Of a stretch of DNA of 27,839 nt, positions 15,025-23,647 are shown piece after piece. The stretch's first letter is position 1. Each line of letters starts with the position of its first letter. Below the pieces are notes generated by a model. The model ran no database searches. It worked only from the letters and a program-made list of their open reading frames with translations, and had not been told where the DNA came from. Source of the DNA: an uncultured Thermoguttaceae bacterium (GTDB lineage Bacteria; Planctomycetota; Planctomycetia; Pirellulales; Thermoguttaceae); NCBI GenBank assembly GCA_934725735.1, contig CAKVCP010000016.1:1-27839 (forward strand), read 5' to 3'. A program made the translations under genes and the position numbers.

Positions 15025-18000
15025 CTAAGGGATCGTCTCAGCCGGAACGCTTTCCGGCGCTATTTCATTCGTCTCCGTTCCAGGCTCCGCGTCGGGGGTT
15101 TCGGGAACGACTTCAGGCGCGTGCGACGCGTCGGAAGGCGGCGCGTCGTGTTCGGGCGCGGGGTTCGCTTCGGGCGTCGTTTCCGGTTCGGGGGACGAGG
15201 CTTGCGTGGGCTCGTCGTCGGTCAGGTCGGGATTGTTGAGTAGGGTTCGCGCCCAGTCTTTCTCGCCGTAGAGTGTCTGCGCGGCGCGACGTATCGATTC
15301 AGCGCGCTCCGGCGCCTCCGCCGCGATCGTCTGCGCCGTGATCAGACGGTCGTTCAGGAGCGCCGCGTCCGCCCTGTGCGTCGTCCTATTCTCCTCCTCC
15401 AAGAGAAGATATCGACGCTTCGCGATCACCACCAGCTTGTCGGGAAGGGACGCCGCCGTGAACTTCTTTCCCTTCCATTCTTTCCACCTGTTGCGAACGA
15501 CGAGTTCGCGCAACGATCGCGGGGTCTCTTCCGTCGACTCCTCCGCGTCCGACGCGTCGTGCAAGATCGTCTCCAACGCGTTCTCGTCCTCCAACTCCGC
15601 GAGGATATGATCCGACCCGAAAAGATCGATAAACGCCGCCAAACGGCTCGAACCGGTCTCCCAGTCTTCCCCCGCGGCGCGTCGGGCGTCCAAATACGCC
15701 CTCACGATCGGCTGCAATCGCGGTTCTCGACCAGGATTGAGCGCCTGCCGCTCCAAACGCTGATCCAAATCCTGAATCTTCAATTCCTCCAGGAAGTAGT
15801 TGACCTTCTCCGCGCGCGGGTCGTTCGGGTACAAATCGGAAAAGCGGCGCATATTCTTTTCCGCGTCGCGCAGCGCCGCGTTGAACCTCTTCGCCGACGA
15901 ACGGTTGAACGCGTCGTCGATCTTCCCGTACAACTTGTCCGCGCTCGGCGTCTTTAACGCCCCGACGACCAAAAAGACGATCGCCCCGAGCATCAACGCC
16001 AAAGGAACGACTCGGAATCGCACGAAGAGATTCGTCTCCGCTCCCTCGTCGGAGTCCGTCTGCACGTCCAGTTCCTCTTCCTTCACCGGCGTAAAGACCG
16101 ACTTCTTAAACTTCTCCAACGGCGTCGGATTGAGGTCTTCGCCGCGCTCTCCCAACTCCTCGAAGGGGACGTTTCTCGACGGCACGCGCACTTGCGCCAA
16201 TTGCGGCTCCTGGTTTCGATTCCGCTCGCGCGGGCGATTGCCCTTCTTCTTATTACGCGCGTCGAGGAGCTCCTCGTTCCCCGGCTCGTAAACGACCGGT
16301 TCGATCACCGTGCTCGCCGAGGTGACCGCCAACCGCGGATCCAACGCGCGTTTCGACGGGTTCCGGAGATCCGCCGCAACCGTCTGCATCTCCGGATCGC
16401 GCCGCGCCGTCGTCTCGTCTCCCATCGCGAAATCGCTCTCTTCAGGAGCCGAGGCGTCCTGCAAGCGCGTCGCGATTTCGTCTTCGTCCTCCGCCGACGC
16501 AAGGGGCGCGCGCGTCGACTTCGCGTCCTCTCCCTCCCCCTTCGACTTTGCGACGACTTCGACATGCGCGTCGACCGCGTTCGCGTCTTCTTCGCCGTCG
16601 GACGCCGCGCTCTGGACAAGCGTCGCGACCTCGTCTTGCTTCGCGAACGCCGCGTCGAAAATCGACCCCTCGACCTTCGTCTGCGGCTTCGTCTCCGCGT
16701 TTCCGATCTCCTCCTCAAGAAGCGCGTTCTCCTTCGCGCGTCGCGCCGCGAGACGCTTCGCCTTCACAAACTCTTCCCCCGTCGACGTCTCACATTCGCT
16801 GTAGACGCGCTGTTGGCGCAAATCGTCCGTGTCGAGCACGAAATCGCCGTCCTCCTCGGGGGGCGCGACGCTTTCCGCGCCGGAGTCTAACGCCTCCTCC
16901 CCCCCCGACTCCGCGCCGTCCGCCGCGAACGCGTGTTCCGTCGGCTTGTCAAAGGGAGACTCGAAGTCGAAATTCTCGTCGATTTCGTCCCCTATCGGTC
17001 GGTATGGGAAGTCTTGCGGCAGCTCCGGATCCTCGTTCGGATCCGTCTTGAAATCGTCCGGGGAATCCTTGCACATCGTCGTGTCGGCGTCGTCGTCCTC
17101 GTCTTCGTTCTCCTTCGCGTTCTCTAAAATCGCGCGCGCCAGTCCGCTCGCGGTCGCTCTCGAGAAGCCGCAGGATTCGAATCGCTGGTTCGAAAAGGGG
17201 TTCCCGTCGGGATAGGTCGACAGCGTGCAAAGGATCGCTTCCAATCGCCTGGCGATGAGTCGCGCGTCCCCCGGTCTCTTCTCCGGCTGAATCTGCAAGA
17301 GCTCGAAGACGACGTCGTCCACAATCTTGGGGGTCTCCGGACGCGACACGCGCACCGACTCCGGAAAACTCTCGCGAAAGCGCTTCAGCTGCTCCGGAAG
17401 CGATTTCGCCTGATAAGGGGGCTTGCCGGTGAGGAGCGCGTACATCAGGGCGCCGAGGGAATAGATATCGGTTTTCGGGGTGACGGAACTCGCCTGCGCC
17501 TGCTCCGGGGCCATGAACTCGATCGTTCCGACGACCTGATTAGCGTTCGTGAGTCGCGCCGCGCCGAAATATTGGGCGATGCCGTAATCGGAGACTTTGA
17601 CGACGCCGTTGTCGACTAAGAGAATATTCGCGGGCTTTATATCGCGGTGAATGACGCCGCGGTCGTGGGCGTGCTTGAGGGCGTTGCAGATCTTCAGGCC
17701 GATGTAGACGGTCTCCTCCCACGTGAAGCGGCGCCCTTTGCGCAAGAGGGTCGAGAGGCTCGGTCCGTCGACGAACTCCATCGCGTAATAGAGAATCCCG
17801 TCCTCCTGTCCGAACCCGAAGAGTTTGACGATATTTTCGTGTCGGAGCCTTCTTAGGGTAGAAATTTCGGCCTCAAAGCGTTCGCGCTCCCTTTCGAGGG
17901 GCAACAAGAGCGCCTTGACGGCGACGGTCTGGTTTGAGTTTTCGTCATGAGCGCGATAGACGGCGCCCATACCTCCGCGTCCGATCATTCTTTCGAGAAC

Positions 18001-18027
18001 AAAGGGTCCAAATTTCTTGACGCCCAT
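15025..18027 (-). CDS. Transmembrane Ser/Thr protein kinase (Hanks type, PknB-like)
   Basis: From ATG at 18027 the protein has 1000 residues. The N-terminal kinase domain (about 8-265) has the P-loop GRGGMGAV (16-23), Lys38, the catalytic loop HRDIKPAN (127-134, Asp129), DYG (147-149) in place of DFG, and APE (173-175). All catalytic residues are present. A very acidic, low-complexity linker of roughly 400 residues leads to one membrane helix (about 670-691). The last 309 residues should be extracytoplasmic: a helical, charged domain and a Pro/Glu-rich tail. No known sensor domain such as PASTA or WD40 is recognised. A GTG three codons upstream is rejected because GGAG would be 1 base from it but 10 from the ATG. 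It follows exbD by 53 bases. Confidence 0.9.
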   Translation of the reverse strand: MGVKKFGPFVLERMIGRGGMGAVYRAHDENSNQTVAVKALLLPLERERERFEAEISTLRRLRHENIVKLFGFGQEDGILYYAMEFVDGPSLSTLLRKGRRFTWEETVYIGLKICNALKHAHDRGVIHRDIKPANILLVDNGVVKVSDYGIAQYFGAARLTNANQVVGTIEFMAPEQAQASSVTPKTDIYSLGALMYALLTGKPPYQAKSLPEQLKRFRESFPESVRVSRPETPKIVDDVVFELLQIQPEKRPGDARLIARRLEAILCTLSTYPDGNPFSNQRFESCGFSRATASGLARAILENAKENEDEDDDADTTMCKDSPDDFKTDPNEDPELPQDFPYRPIGDEIDENFDFESPFDKPTEHAFAADGAESGGEEALDSGAESVAPPEEDGDFVLDTDDLRQQRVYSECETSTGEEFVKAKRLAARRAKENALLEEEIGNAETKPQTKVEGSIFDAAFAKQDEVATLVQSAASDGEEDANAVDAHVEVVAKSKGEGEDAKSTRAPLASAEDEDEIATRLQDASAPEESDFAMGDETTARRDPEMQTVAADLRNPSKRALDPRLAVTSASTVIEPVVYEPGNEELLDARNKKKGNRPRERNRNQEPQLAQVRVPSRNVPFEELGERGEDLNPTPLEKFKKSVFTPVKEEELDVQTDSDEGAETNLFVRFRVVPLALMLGAIVFLVVGALKTPSADKLYGKIDDAFNRSSAKRFNAALRDAEKNMRRFSDLYPNDPRAEKVNYFLEELKIQDLDQRLERQALNPGREPRLQPIVRAYLDARRAAGEDWETGSSRLAAFIDLFGSDHILAELEDENALETILHDASDAEESTEETPRSLRELVVRNRWKEWKGKKFTAASLPDKLVVIAKRRYLLLEEENRTTHRADAALLNDRLITAQTIAAEAPERAESIRRAAQTLYGEKDWARTLLNNPDLTDDEPTQASSPEPETTPEANPAPEHDAPPSDASHAPEVVPETPDAEPGTETNEIAPESVPAETIP

Positions 18028-18080
18028 AAGTTTCACGCTCCGCTATAAGAGTTGTCGACGCTCGGTTCGCGCCGCGCAAG

Positions 18081-18605
18081 CTATCCCTTGGCCGGGGGGG
18101 TAAACTTGACCTTTTCGACCATTTTGACGATTTGATTTTCCGCGTTCAAATAGCCCGTCACAGAGGTTATCGCTTCCATCGCATATCGATATTTCAGCGC
18201 GGGGTCGCAGTCTAGCTCGACCTCGACGTCGTCGCGAAAGACAGGCGGGGTCGCGCCGGCAAAGGCGGCTTCGAAGGTCGTCGGGGCCGCGACCGCGTAT
18301 TGAAAGACGGCGGAGCGCAGCGCGCGCATATCCGCGACGCGCGTCTCCCCAAAGCGGATCCCGCTCAACTCGCCGTTCGCGTCGGCGCTAAGCGTCACCT
18401 TCACGGGCGACACGTCGTCGAGACTCGGGGGCGCGGTCGATTGCGCCTCGATCGGCATGCGGATGTTGAAGTCCCCTTCAACCTCCGGCGTTTTATACGT
18501 CACGACGAAGAATGCAAGAAGTAAGAAAACGACGTCGATCATCGACGTCATCTGCAACTTCGTTTCCTTTTTTCCGATTAGTACTTCGCGTTTTTTACCC
18601 GCCAT
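18081..18605 (-). CDS. ExbD/TolR family biopolymer transport protein
   Basis: From ATG at 18605 the protein has 174 residues: a short basic cytoplasmic N-terminus, one membrane helix and a periplasmic domain. The helix contains MTSMIDVVFLLLAFFVV, whose Asp24 matches the proton-path Asp of ExbD/TolR. ExbD normally works with ExbB and TonB (or TolQ and TolA) to couple proton flow to envelope work. No exbB or tolQ is in the window. The start is fixed by GGGAG 10 bases upstream and by the promoter at 18627-18656, which overlaps a longer alternative start. It is the first gene of a two-gene unit with the kinase. Confidence 0.88.
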   Translation of the reverse strand: MAGKKREVLIGKKETKLQMTSMIDVVFLLLAFFVVTYKTPEVEGDFNIRMPIEAQSTAPPSLDDVSPVKVTLSADANGELSGIRFGETRVADMRALRSAVFQYAVAAPTTFEAAFAGATPPVFRDDVEVELDCDPALKYRYAMEAITSVTGYLNAENQIVKMVEKVKFTPPAKG

Positions 18606-18626
18606 ATGATATAGTCTCCCGCCGTT

Positions 18627-18656
18627 ATTATAGCATAGAAAGGGCGTCGTTGGCAA
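18627..18656 (-). promoter_or_regulatory. Extended -10 promoter of exbD-kinase
   Basis: On the minus strand TTGCCA (18656-18651), an 18-bp spacer ending in TGC, and TATAAT (18632-18627) make an extended -10 promoter (TGnTATAAT). The predicted leader is only about 15 bases and already contains the RBS. Confidence 0.75.
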
Positions 18657-18806
18657 GGCTGGTCAAAAATAATGGAAAGGCCCGCGACGCCTCCCCCAAA
18701 GGAGTCGCAGGCTCAACGTTTCATCGAAACCCAAGTTCCAACCGCTCGCGAAATCGTCGATTCAAAGCGCGCAAGAAACGCGCCCACGCGATATTGCGCG
18801 AGGCGT

Positions 18807-20717
18807 CTACGACGCGTTCTCCTCCCCGCTCGGAGCCTTGGAGTCGCGCTTCGTCGCCGCGCGTCTACGATCGCATCGACGCGCGTTGCGATCTCTCGAG
18901 TTGTCCCCCGATTCCTCCAGGAAACACGCCAACTGACGCGAGCGCGTCGGATTCTGCAACTTGCGAACCGCGCGCGCCTCAAGTTGACGCACTCGTTCGC
19001 GCGTCACTCCAAAGATCGCCCCGACGTCCTCCAGCGTGTACCCGTAACCGTCCGCGAGTCCGTAACGGAGACGAATGATCTCCCGCTCCCGGAAAGACAA
19101 CGCCAAGAGCGCTTCTTCCAATCGCTCGCGCAACGCGCTTCGATGAATCAGATCCAGGGGATCGTCCCCCTTGTCGTCCTCTAAAAAGTCCCCGAAGAAC
19201 GTGTCGTCGTACCCGTCGATCGGTCGATCGAGGGACAGCAGAGGGCGCGTCGCCTGCTGCGCCAACTTAATATCCGCAGGGGAAAGCCCCGTAAACCCGG
19301 CGAGTTCGAAAACAGAGGGGGACGCGCCGCCGTTGCCGCTATGTTCTCGCGCGCTTTTGCGGATCGTCTTCACGGCGTCGAGGACGCGATTCGGAACGCG
19401 GATCGTCCGGCGCTGATCGCTGATCGCCTTCGAGATCGCCTGGCGAATCCACCACGTCGCGTACGTCGAGAACTTGTACCCCAGCCGATATTCGAATTTA
19501 TCCACCGCGTGCATGAGCCCCGTATTCCCCTCTTGAATCAGATCGGGGAACTCGATCCCTCGATTTCGGTATTTCTTCGCGATACTCACGACCAGTCGAA
19601 GATTCCCGAGTGAAAAGACGCGCTTAGCGGTCTTAAAGCGATCGCGCAACTCTTCGGTTCTTTTGATTCGTCGCGCGAGGGCGGCCAAAGATTCGTTGGA
19701 GCGCCGTCTTTCGCGTCGCAATTCGCGTCGCATCGAGAAGAATTCGGCGCGAAGTCTCGCCCAGCGCGAATCGTCCGGCGCACGATTCGCCTCCGTATAA
19801 CCGACGGAGTAGGAGAGCAAGGAGAGTTCGCGATACGCGACGTCCGCAGCGGGTCTTGGCTCATAGCGCGCCTTCCAGAAGAATCGTCCTCCGCCGAGCG
19901 CGGCGCGCGCCGCATTATACGTCGGGTAAAGTTCCCCCGCGTCCTGGAGTCGTCGCCGCAACTCTCGAGCGCGCTGGAGGATTTCGAACAGGGCGGCGTA
20001 GCGTTTGAGTTTCTGATCTAAAACGCTCTGATAGACTTGGGCTCTTAGGCGCAGTTCGACGAGGATTCGCGCGGCGTGACGTTTGCGAGTCGCGATATCG
20101 CGGCGCAACTTCCTTTTGCGCGCCTTGTCGAGTTTTCCGGAAGAAATTTCAAGGAAATCGTCGCGATTCTTTCGGAGAATCCCGCGGAGCGTGGCGATAG
20201 CGACGGGCAAAACAGCGGCGATGCGTTTCTTCATCTTGACGTTGGAGACGGAAACCTCGACGGTGCGATCGAGCCTCGCGCGACCGGTCGCGATCTTCTC
20301 GAGAATAGCGACGACGTCGCGTAAAACGGAGTCGAAGCTGAGCGCCGCAAGGCGGAATCGACGTCGCGCCACCTCGATTTCATTCGCGATGAAACGCTCC
20401 TGCTCGCAGCTGAGCATGTCGATACTCCCCATCTGCGCGAGATAAACGCGGATCGGGTCGTCGGCGAGCTCTTCTTCCGACGGAATATCGTCGGCGCCGC
20501 GAGACGAACGCGCGTCGTCGCTCTCGTCGACGTCGCCGAACGTTTCGTCGTTCTCGTCGCAGCCGTCGAAAGGCGTCGTTTCGCCGACCTCGTACCGCTC
20601 CTTCTCCTCATAGGACTCGAAGTCGAAATATTCGCTTTCGTCCGCATAGAGATCGACGTTCTCCAGCGAATGTTCCTCGGCTCCGTCTCTATCGTAATCA
20701 TCCAAATACAGCCCCAT
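18807..20717 (-). CDS. RNA polymerase sigma-70 family factor (RpoD/SigA-like)
   Basis: The 636-residue factor has a highly acidic N-terminus and region 1.2 (DPIRVYLAQMGSIDMLSCEQE, from residue 87). About 260 divergent basic residues follow. Region 2 begins at 372 with NLRLVVSIAKKYRNRGIEFPDLIQEG and includes FSTYATWWIRQAISKAISDQRR. Region 4 ends with GVTRERVRQLEARAVRKL (about 570-587). A basic tail of 45 residues follows. Region 2.3 is nearly canonical, so -10 melting should be normal. After region 2.4, RTIRVPNRVLDAV replaces the RTIRIPVHMIE of primary factors, and ALLALSFREREIIRLRYGL precedes the helix-turn-helix. It could be a group 2 factor or a divergent primary one. AGAGGA lies 10 bases before the ATG. 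Confidence 0.9.
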   Translation of the reverse strand: MGLYLDDYDRDGAEEHSLENVDLYADESEYFDFESYEEKERYEVGETTPFDGCDENDETFGDVDESDDARSSRGADDIPSEEELADDPIRVYLAQMGSIDMLSCEQERFIANEIEVARRRFRLAALSFDSVLRDVVAILEKIATGRARLDRTVEVSVSNVKMKKRIAAVLPVAIATLRGILRKNRDDFLEISSGKLDKARKRKLRRDIATRKRHAARILVELRLRAQVYQSVLDQKLKRYAALFEILQRARELRRRLQDAGELYPTYNAARAALGGGRFFWKARYEPRPAADVAYRELSLLSYSVGYTEANRAPDDSRWARLRAEFFSMRRELRRERRRSNESLAALARRIKRTEELRDRFKTAKRVFSLGNLRLVVSIAKKYRNRGIEFPDLIQEGNTGLMHAVDKFEYRLGYKFSTYATWWIRQAISKAISDQRRTIRVPNRVLDAVKTIRKSAREHSGNGGASPSVFELAGFTGLSPADIKLAQQATRPLLSLDRPIDGYDDTFFGDFLEDDKGDDPLDLIHRSALRERLEEALLALSFREREIIRLRYGLADGYGYTLEDVGAIFGVTRERVRQLEARAVRKLQNPTRSRQLACFLEESGDNSRDRNARRCDRRRAATKRDSKAPSGEENAS

Positions 20718-21060
20718 GGCAGCTCGATCCTCTCTACCCTAGCGCGACGTCGTCGCGACGCGCCCCTTCGGCGTCGCGCGACGGCGATCCCTCTTCTTCC
20801 TCTTATCGTCCCCCCATAGCGTACCCCTCAAGTAATAACCGGCGCTATTTGCGTAGAAAAAATTTCTCGTTCTTTTTTTAAATTCATTCCCCAAAATCCT
20901 AATAACCGCTACACCTTAACTCTTCTGATAATTTTCCCTTCTTCTAAAAAAATCGCGTCCTTTCCCCCCAAGGTATGGCGCCGCAGATTCTCCGACGGTA
21001 CAATAATCTCCGGCGTCGGCGCTCGTCGACGCGAATTTCGTACAACAATAAGGACGAATC
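20718..21060. other. Divergent intergenic region between sigma gene and cmk
   Basis: No gene is supported. It must hold both promoters, but neither has a clear -35. A TACAAT (20999-21004) ahead of cmk lies within an inverted repeat, CCGACG (20992-20997) and CGTCGG (21014-21019), a possible operator. The middle part is AT-rich with long T-runs. Confidence 0.45.
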
Positions 21061-21723
21061 ATGACGAAGATGAACGTGGTCGCGATCGACGGCCCCGCTG
21101 GCGCGGGCAAAAGCGTATGCGCGAAACGACTTGCGGAAAGATTAGGGTTGGAGTTCCTCAACACAGGGGGGATGTATCGAGCGGTCGCGCTGCTGGGTTT
21201 GCGCCAGGGGCTTGATCTTGCGGACGAAGAGAGCCTTGCGAAGGCGGCGTCGAACGCGCGAATCGAAGCGCGGGAAGGGCGCACGTACCTCGACGGCGAA
21301 GACGTGACGGAGGCGATTCGCTCCCCGGAAGCGACGCAAGCGACGCGCTATTCCGCGAACGCGCCGTCGATTCGCGCGATCCTCGTGAAGGCGCAGCGCG
21401 CGATCGGCGAATCGCGCGGGATCGTCACGGAAGGTCGCGATCAGGGAACGGCGGTCTTCCCGGACGCGCGGTGTAAGATCTATCTGACGGCGAGCGTCGA
21501 CGAGCGGGCGCGGCGCCGCGTCGGAGAGCATCTCGCGCGCGGCGAACAAGTCGACTTCGAGACGATCCGCGCCCAGATCGCGGCGCGGGATAAGAGCGAC
21601 TCGGAGCGCGAAGTCGGCCCCCTTTGTCAAGCGCCCGACGCGGTCGTCGTCGTCACCGACGGCAAGACGATCGACGAAGTCGTCGCGGAACTCGAACATA
21701 TTGCGCGGGAAAAATTAGCGTAA
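21061..21723 (+). CDS. cmk: Cytidylate kinase
   Basis: The 220-residue enzyme phosphorylates CMP and dCMP with ATP. The P-loop GPAGAGKS is at 11-18 and FLNTGGMYRAVAL is the CMP-binding block. TEGRDQGTAVFPDARCKIYLTAS corresponds to the family's EGRDIGTVVFPDA segment, with Gln where Ile is usual. RDKSDSEREVGPL is the lid region, close to the common RDxxDSxRxxxPL. All key residues are present. ATG at 21061 has AAGGA 8 bases upstream. The first GH16 gene begins only 48 bases after its stop, with no terminator seen, so cmk may be cotranscribed with secreted glucanases. Confidence 0.95.
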   Translation: MTKMNVVAIDGPAGAGKSVCAKRLAERLGLEFLNTGGMYRAVALLGLRQGLDLADEESLAKAASNARIEAREGRTYLDGEDVTEAIRSPEATQATRYSANAPSIRAILVKAQRAIGESRGIVTEGRDQGTAVFPDARCKIYLTASVDERARRRVGEHLARGEQVDFETIRAQIAARDKSDSEREVGPLCQAPDAVVVVTDGKTIDEVVAELEHIAREKLA

Positions 21724-21771
21724 AGTCCCCGCGTTCTTCATCACATCGGCCCCCGAGAAAGGATCGGCTCC

Positions 21772-22641
21772 ATGAAAAAAACGAATCTCCTCTTATCGCT
21801 TGCGGCTCTCTTAACGGCAGTCTCACCCGGCGTCGCGTCGGACGCGGCCCCGGAGAAGGTAACGACGTCGGACGGGCGCGTCCTCAATCTGACGTGGCAT
21901 GACGAATTTGACGTTGACGGACTCCCCAACGCGGATTATTGGAACTTCGAAGTCGGTTACGTCCGCAACTACGAAAAGCAGTACTACACCGACGCGCGTC
22001 TCGAAAACGTCTTCGTCAAAGACGGGCTCCTGACGATTCGCGCGCTCAAGGAAGAGTACGATATCGCGTCGAAACCGAAGAATCACGACGAAGCGACGGC
22101 GACGTACACCTCCGGATCAATCGAAACGCTCGGCAAAGCGAGTTGGCAGTATGGACGCGTCGAAGTTCGCGCGAAGCTCCCTAAAGGCAAGGGAATTTGG
22201 CCCGCGATCTGGATGATGGGGGATAATATCCTGACGGCGGGTTACCCTGAGTGCGGAGAAATCGACGTCATGGAATACGTGGGTCACACGCCGCACCGCG
22301 CGTGGGGAACGATTCACATGCAGCGCAAGGACGCACCCAGGGATCAAGTCGTGAGCCGCGGCGACTCCATCCTCCTCGATAAAGAGGGGGAAGAGCCCGA
22401 AGAGACGTTCCACGTCTACGCGCTCGAATGGACGAAAGATTTCCTCAAGATCTTCGTCGACGATCACCTCATCCTCGATTTCCAGCGCTCCGAAGAAGAG
22501 GCGAAAACTCCGGAATGGCCCTTCGATCAGAAGTGCTACATCAAGCTCAACGCCGCGCTCGGCGGCAGCTGGGGTGGAGAAGTCGCGGAAGGAACCTGCC
22601 CGACCGACTTCCAAATCGACTACGTTCGCGTCTACCAATGA
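21772..22641 (+). CDS. Secreted GH16 beta-glucanase, copy 1
   Basis: The 289-residue protein has a signal peptide (MKKTNLLLSLAALL, cleavage near residue 23) and one GH16 jelly-roll domain to the C-terminus. The catalytic motif GEIDVME (162-168) gives Glu163 as nucleophile, Asp165 as helper and Glu168 as acid/base. WHDEF near residue 42, KASWQYGRVEVRAKLP and KGIWPAIWMMG are typical of the bacterial laminarinase (endo-1,3-beta-glucanase) branch. The substrate is therefore probably beta-1,3- or mixed-linked glucan, though not certain. There is no carbohydrate-binding or anchoring module. GAGAAAGGA precedes the ATG. It is the most divergent of three tandem copies, with GYPECGEIDV where the others have GWP-CGEIDI. 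Confidence 0.92.
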   Translation: MKKTNLLLSLAALLTAVSPGVASDAAPEKVTTSDGRVLNLTWHDEFDVDGLPNADYWNFEVGYVRNYEKQYYTDARLENVFVKDGLLTIRALKEEYDIASKPKNHDEATATYTSGSIETLGKASWQYGRVEVRAKLPKGKGIWPAIWMMGDNILTAGYPECGEIDVMEYVGHTPHRAWGTIHMQRKDAPRDQVVSRGDSILLDKEGEEPEETFHVYALEWTKDFLKIFVDDHLILDFQRSEEEAKTPEWPFDQKCYIKLNAALGGSWGGEVAEGTCPTDFQIDYVRVYQ

Positions 22642-22693
22642 TCGACGCGTCGCATAATCCTAACGCGGGCAGCTCCCCGAGAAAGGCAATCGG

Positions 22694-23575
22694 ATGAAAA
22701 AAGAGATTTTAACAAGCGTCGCGGCGGCGCTCGTCTCGTTCGGATTCGTCGCGTCCCTCTTTGCCGCAGATAGCGCGGACGCCCCCGAGACGGTTGCGAC
22801 GTCGGACGGACGCGTTCTCAAATTGACGTGGCATGACGAATTCAACGGCGAAGGGCTCCCGGACGAAACGCAGTGGAGCTACGAAGTCGGCTTCGTGCGC
22901 AATAGCGAAGAGCAATATTACACCAAAGGACGCCTGGAAAATATTTTTCAGAAGGACGGTTTCCTCACGATCCGAACGCTGAAGGAAGAGTACGACCTAA
23001 CGGGGAAACCGAACGCGAAGGGTCGTGAAAAGGCGGAGTATACGTCGGCGGCGATCGAGACGCTCGGGAAAGCGAGTTGGCAGTACGGTCGCGTCGAAGT
23101 TCGCGCGAAACTTCCGCAAGGCAAGGGGATTTGGCCCGCGATCTGGATGAAGGGCGCGAACAACAACGAAGTCGGCTGGCCGCGTTGCGGCGAGATCGAT
23201 ATCATGGAATACGTCGGACATAAGCCGCGCACGACGCACGGCACAATCCATATGCAAAGGAAGGACGCAGAGCGCGGCAAAGTCGTAAGCCGCACCGGGA
23301 TGATTAAATTCGAAGACGGTCCGGAGAAGCCTGAAGAGTCGTTCCACGTCTACGCGCTCGAATGGACGAAAGATTATCTCAAAATCTTCGTCGACGACCA
23401 GCTTGAACTCGATTTCCAACGCGCGGAAGAAGAGCCGAAAGCGGAAAGTTGGCCCTTCGACCAGCCGTGTTTCATGATCCTCAACACGGCGATCGGCGGC
23501 TCCTGGGGCGGCGTAATCGGTTCCGACACGTGTCCCGCCGAGTTTATTATCGACTACGTGCGCGTTTATCAATGA
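22694..23575 (+). CDS. Secreted GH16 beta-glucanase, copy 2
   Basis: The 293-residue paralogue has the same plan: a signal peptide (hydrophobic 8-24, FAA near 23-25) and a single GH16 domain. Catalytic residues are Glu167, Asp169 and Glu172 in GEIDIME. The loop before the motif reads WMKGANNNEVGWPRCGE, where copies 1 and 3 have WMMGDN, so a substrate-cleft loop differs. It starts 52 bases after copy 1. GAGAAAGG 7 bases before the ATG repeats the leader of copy 1 (CCCGAGAAAGG in both), which suggests duplication included the translation signal. No terminator separates the copies. Confidence 0.92.
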   Translation: MKKEILTSVAAALVSFGFVASLFAADSADAPETVATSDGRVLKLTWHDEFNGEGLPDETQWSYEVGFVRNSEEQYYTKGRLENIFQKDGFLTIRTLKEEYDLTGKPNAKGREKAEYTSAAIETLGKASWQYGRVEVRAKLPQGKGIWPAIWMKGANNNEVGWPRCGEIDIMEYVGHKPRTTHGTIHMQRKDAERGKVVSRTGMIKFEDGPEKPEESFHVYALEWTKDYLKIFVDDQLELDFQRAEEEPKAESWPFDQPCFMILNTAIGGSWGGVIGSDTCPAEFIIDYVRVYQ

Positions 23576-23647
23576 ACGCGTTCGCAATCCCCTTCCCTTT
23601 TCCTTTCTCACACAAAATCGGGCTTTGGCCCGTGAAAGGCAGAACAG

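Noticed and set aside
18606..18656. Longer ExbD start (17 extra residues)
   Set aside because: Those codons overlap the TTGCCA-18-TATAAT promoter and have no RBS; the ATG at 18605 has GGGAG at 10 bases.
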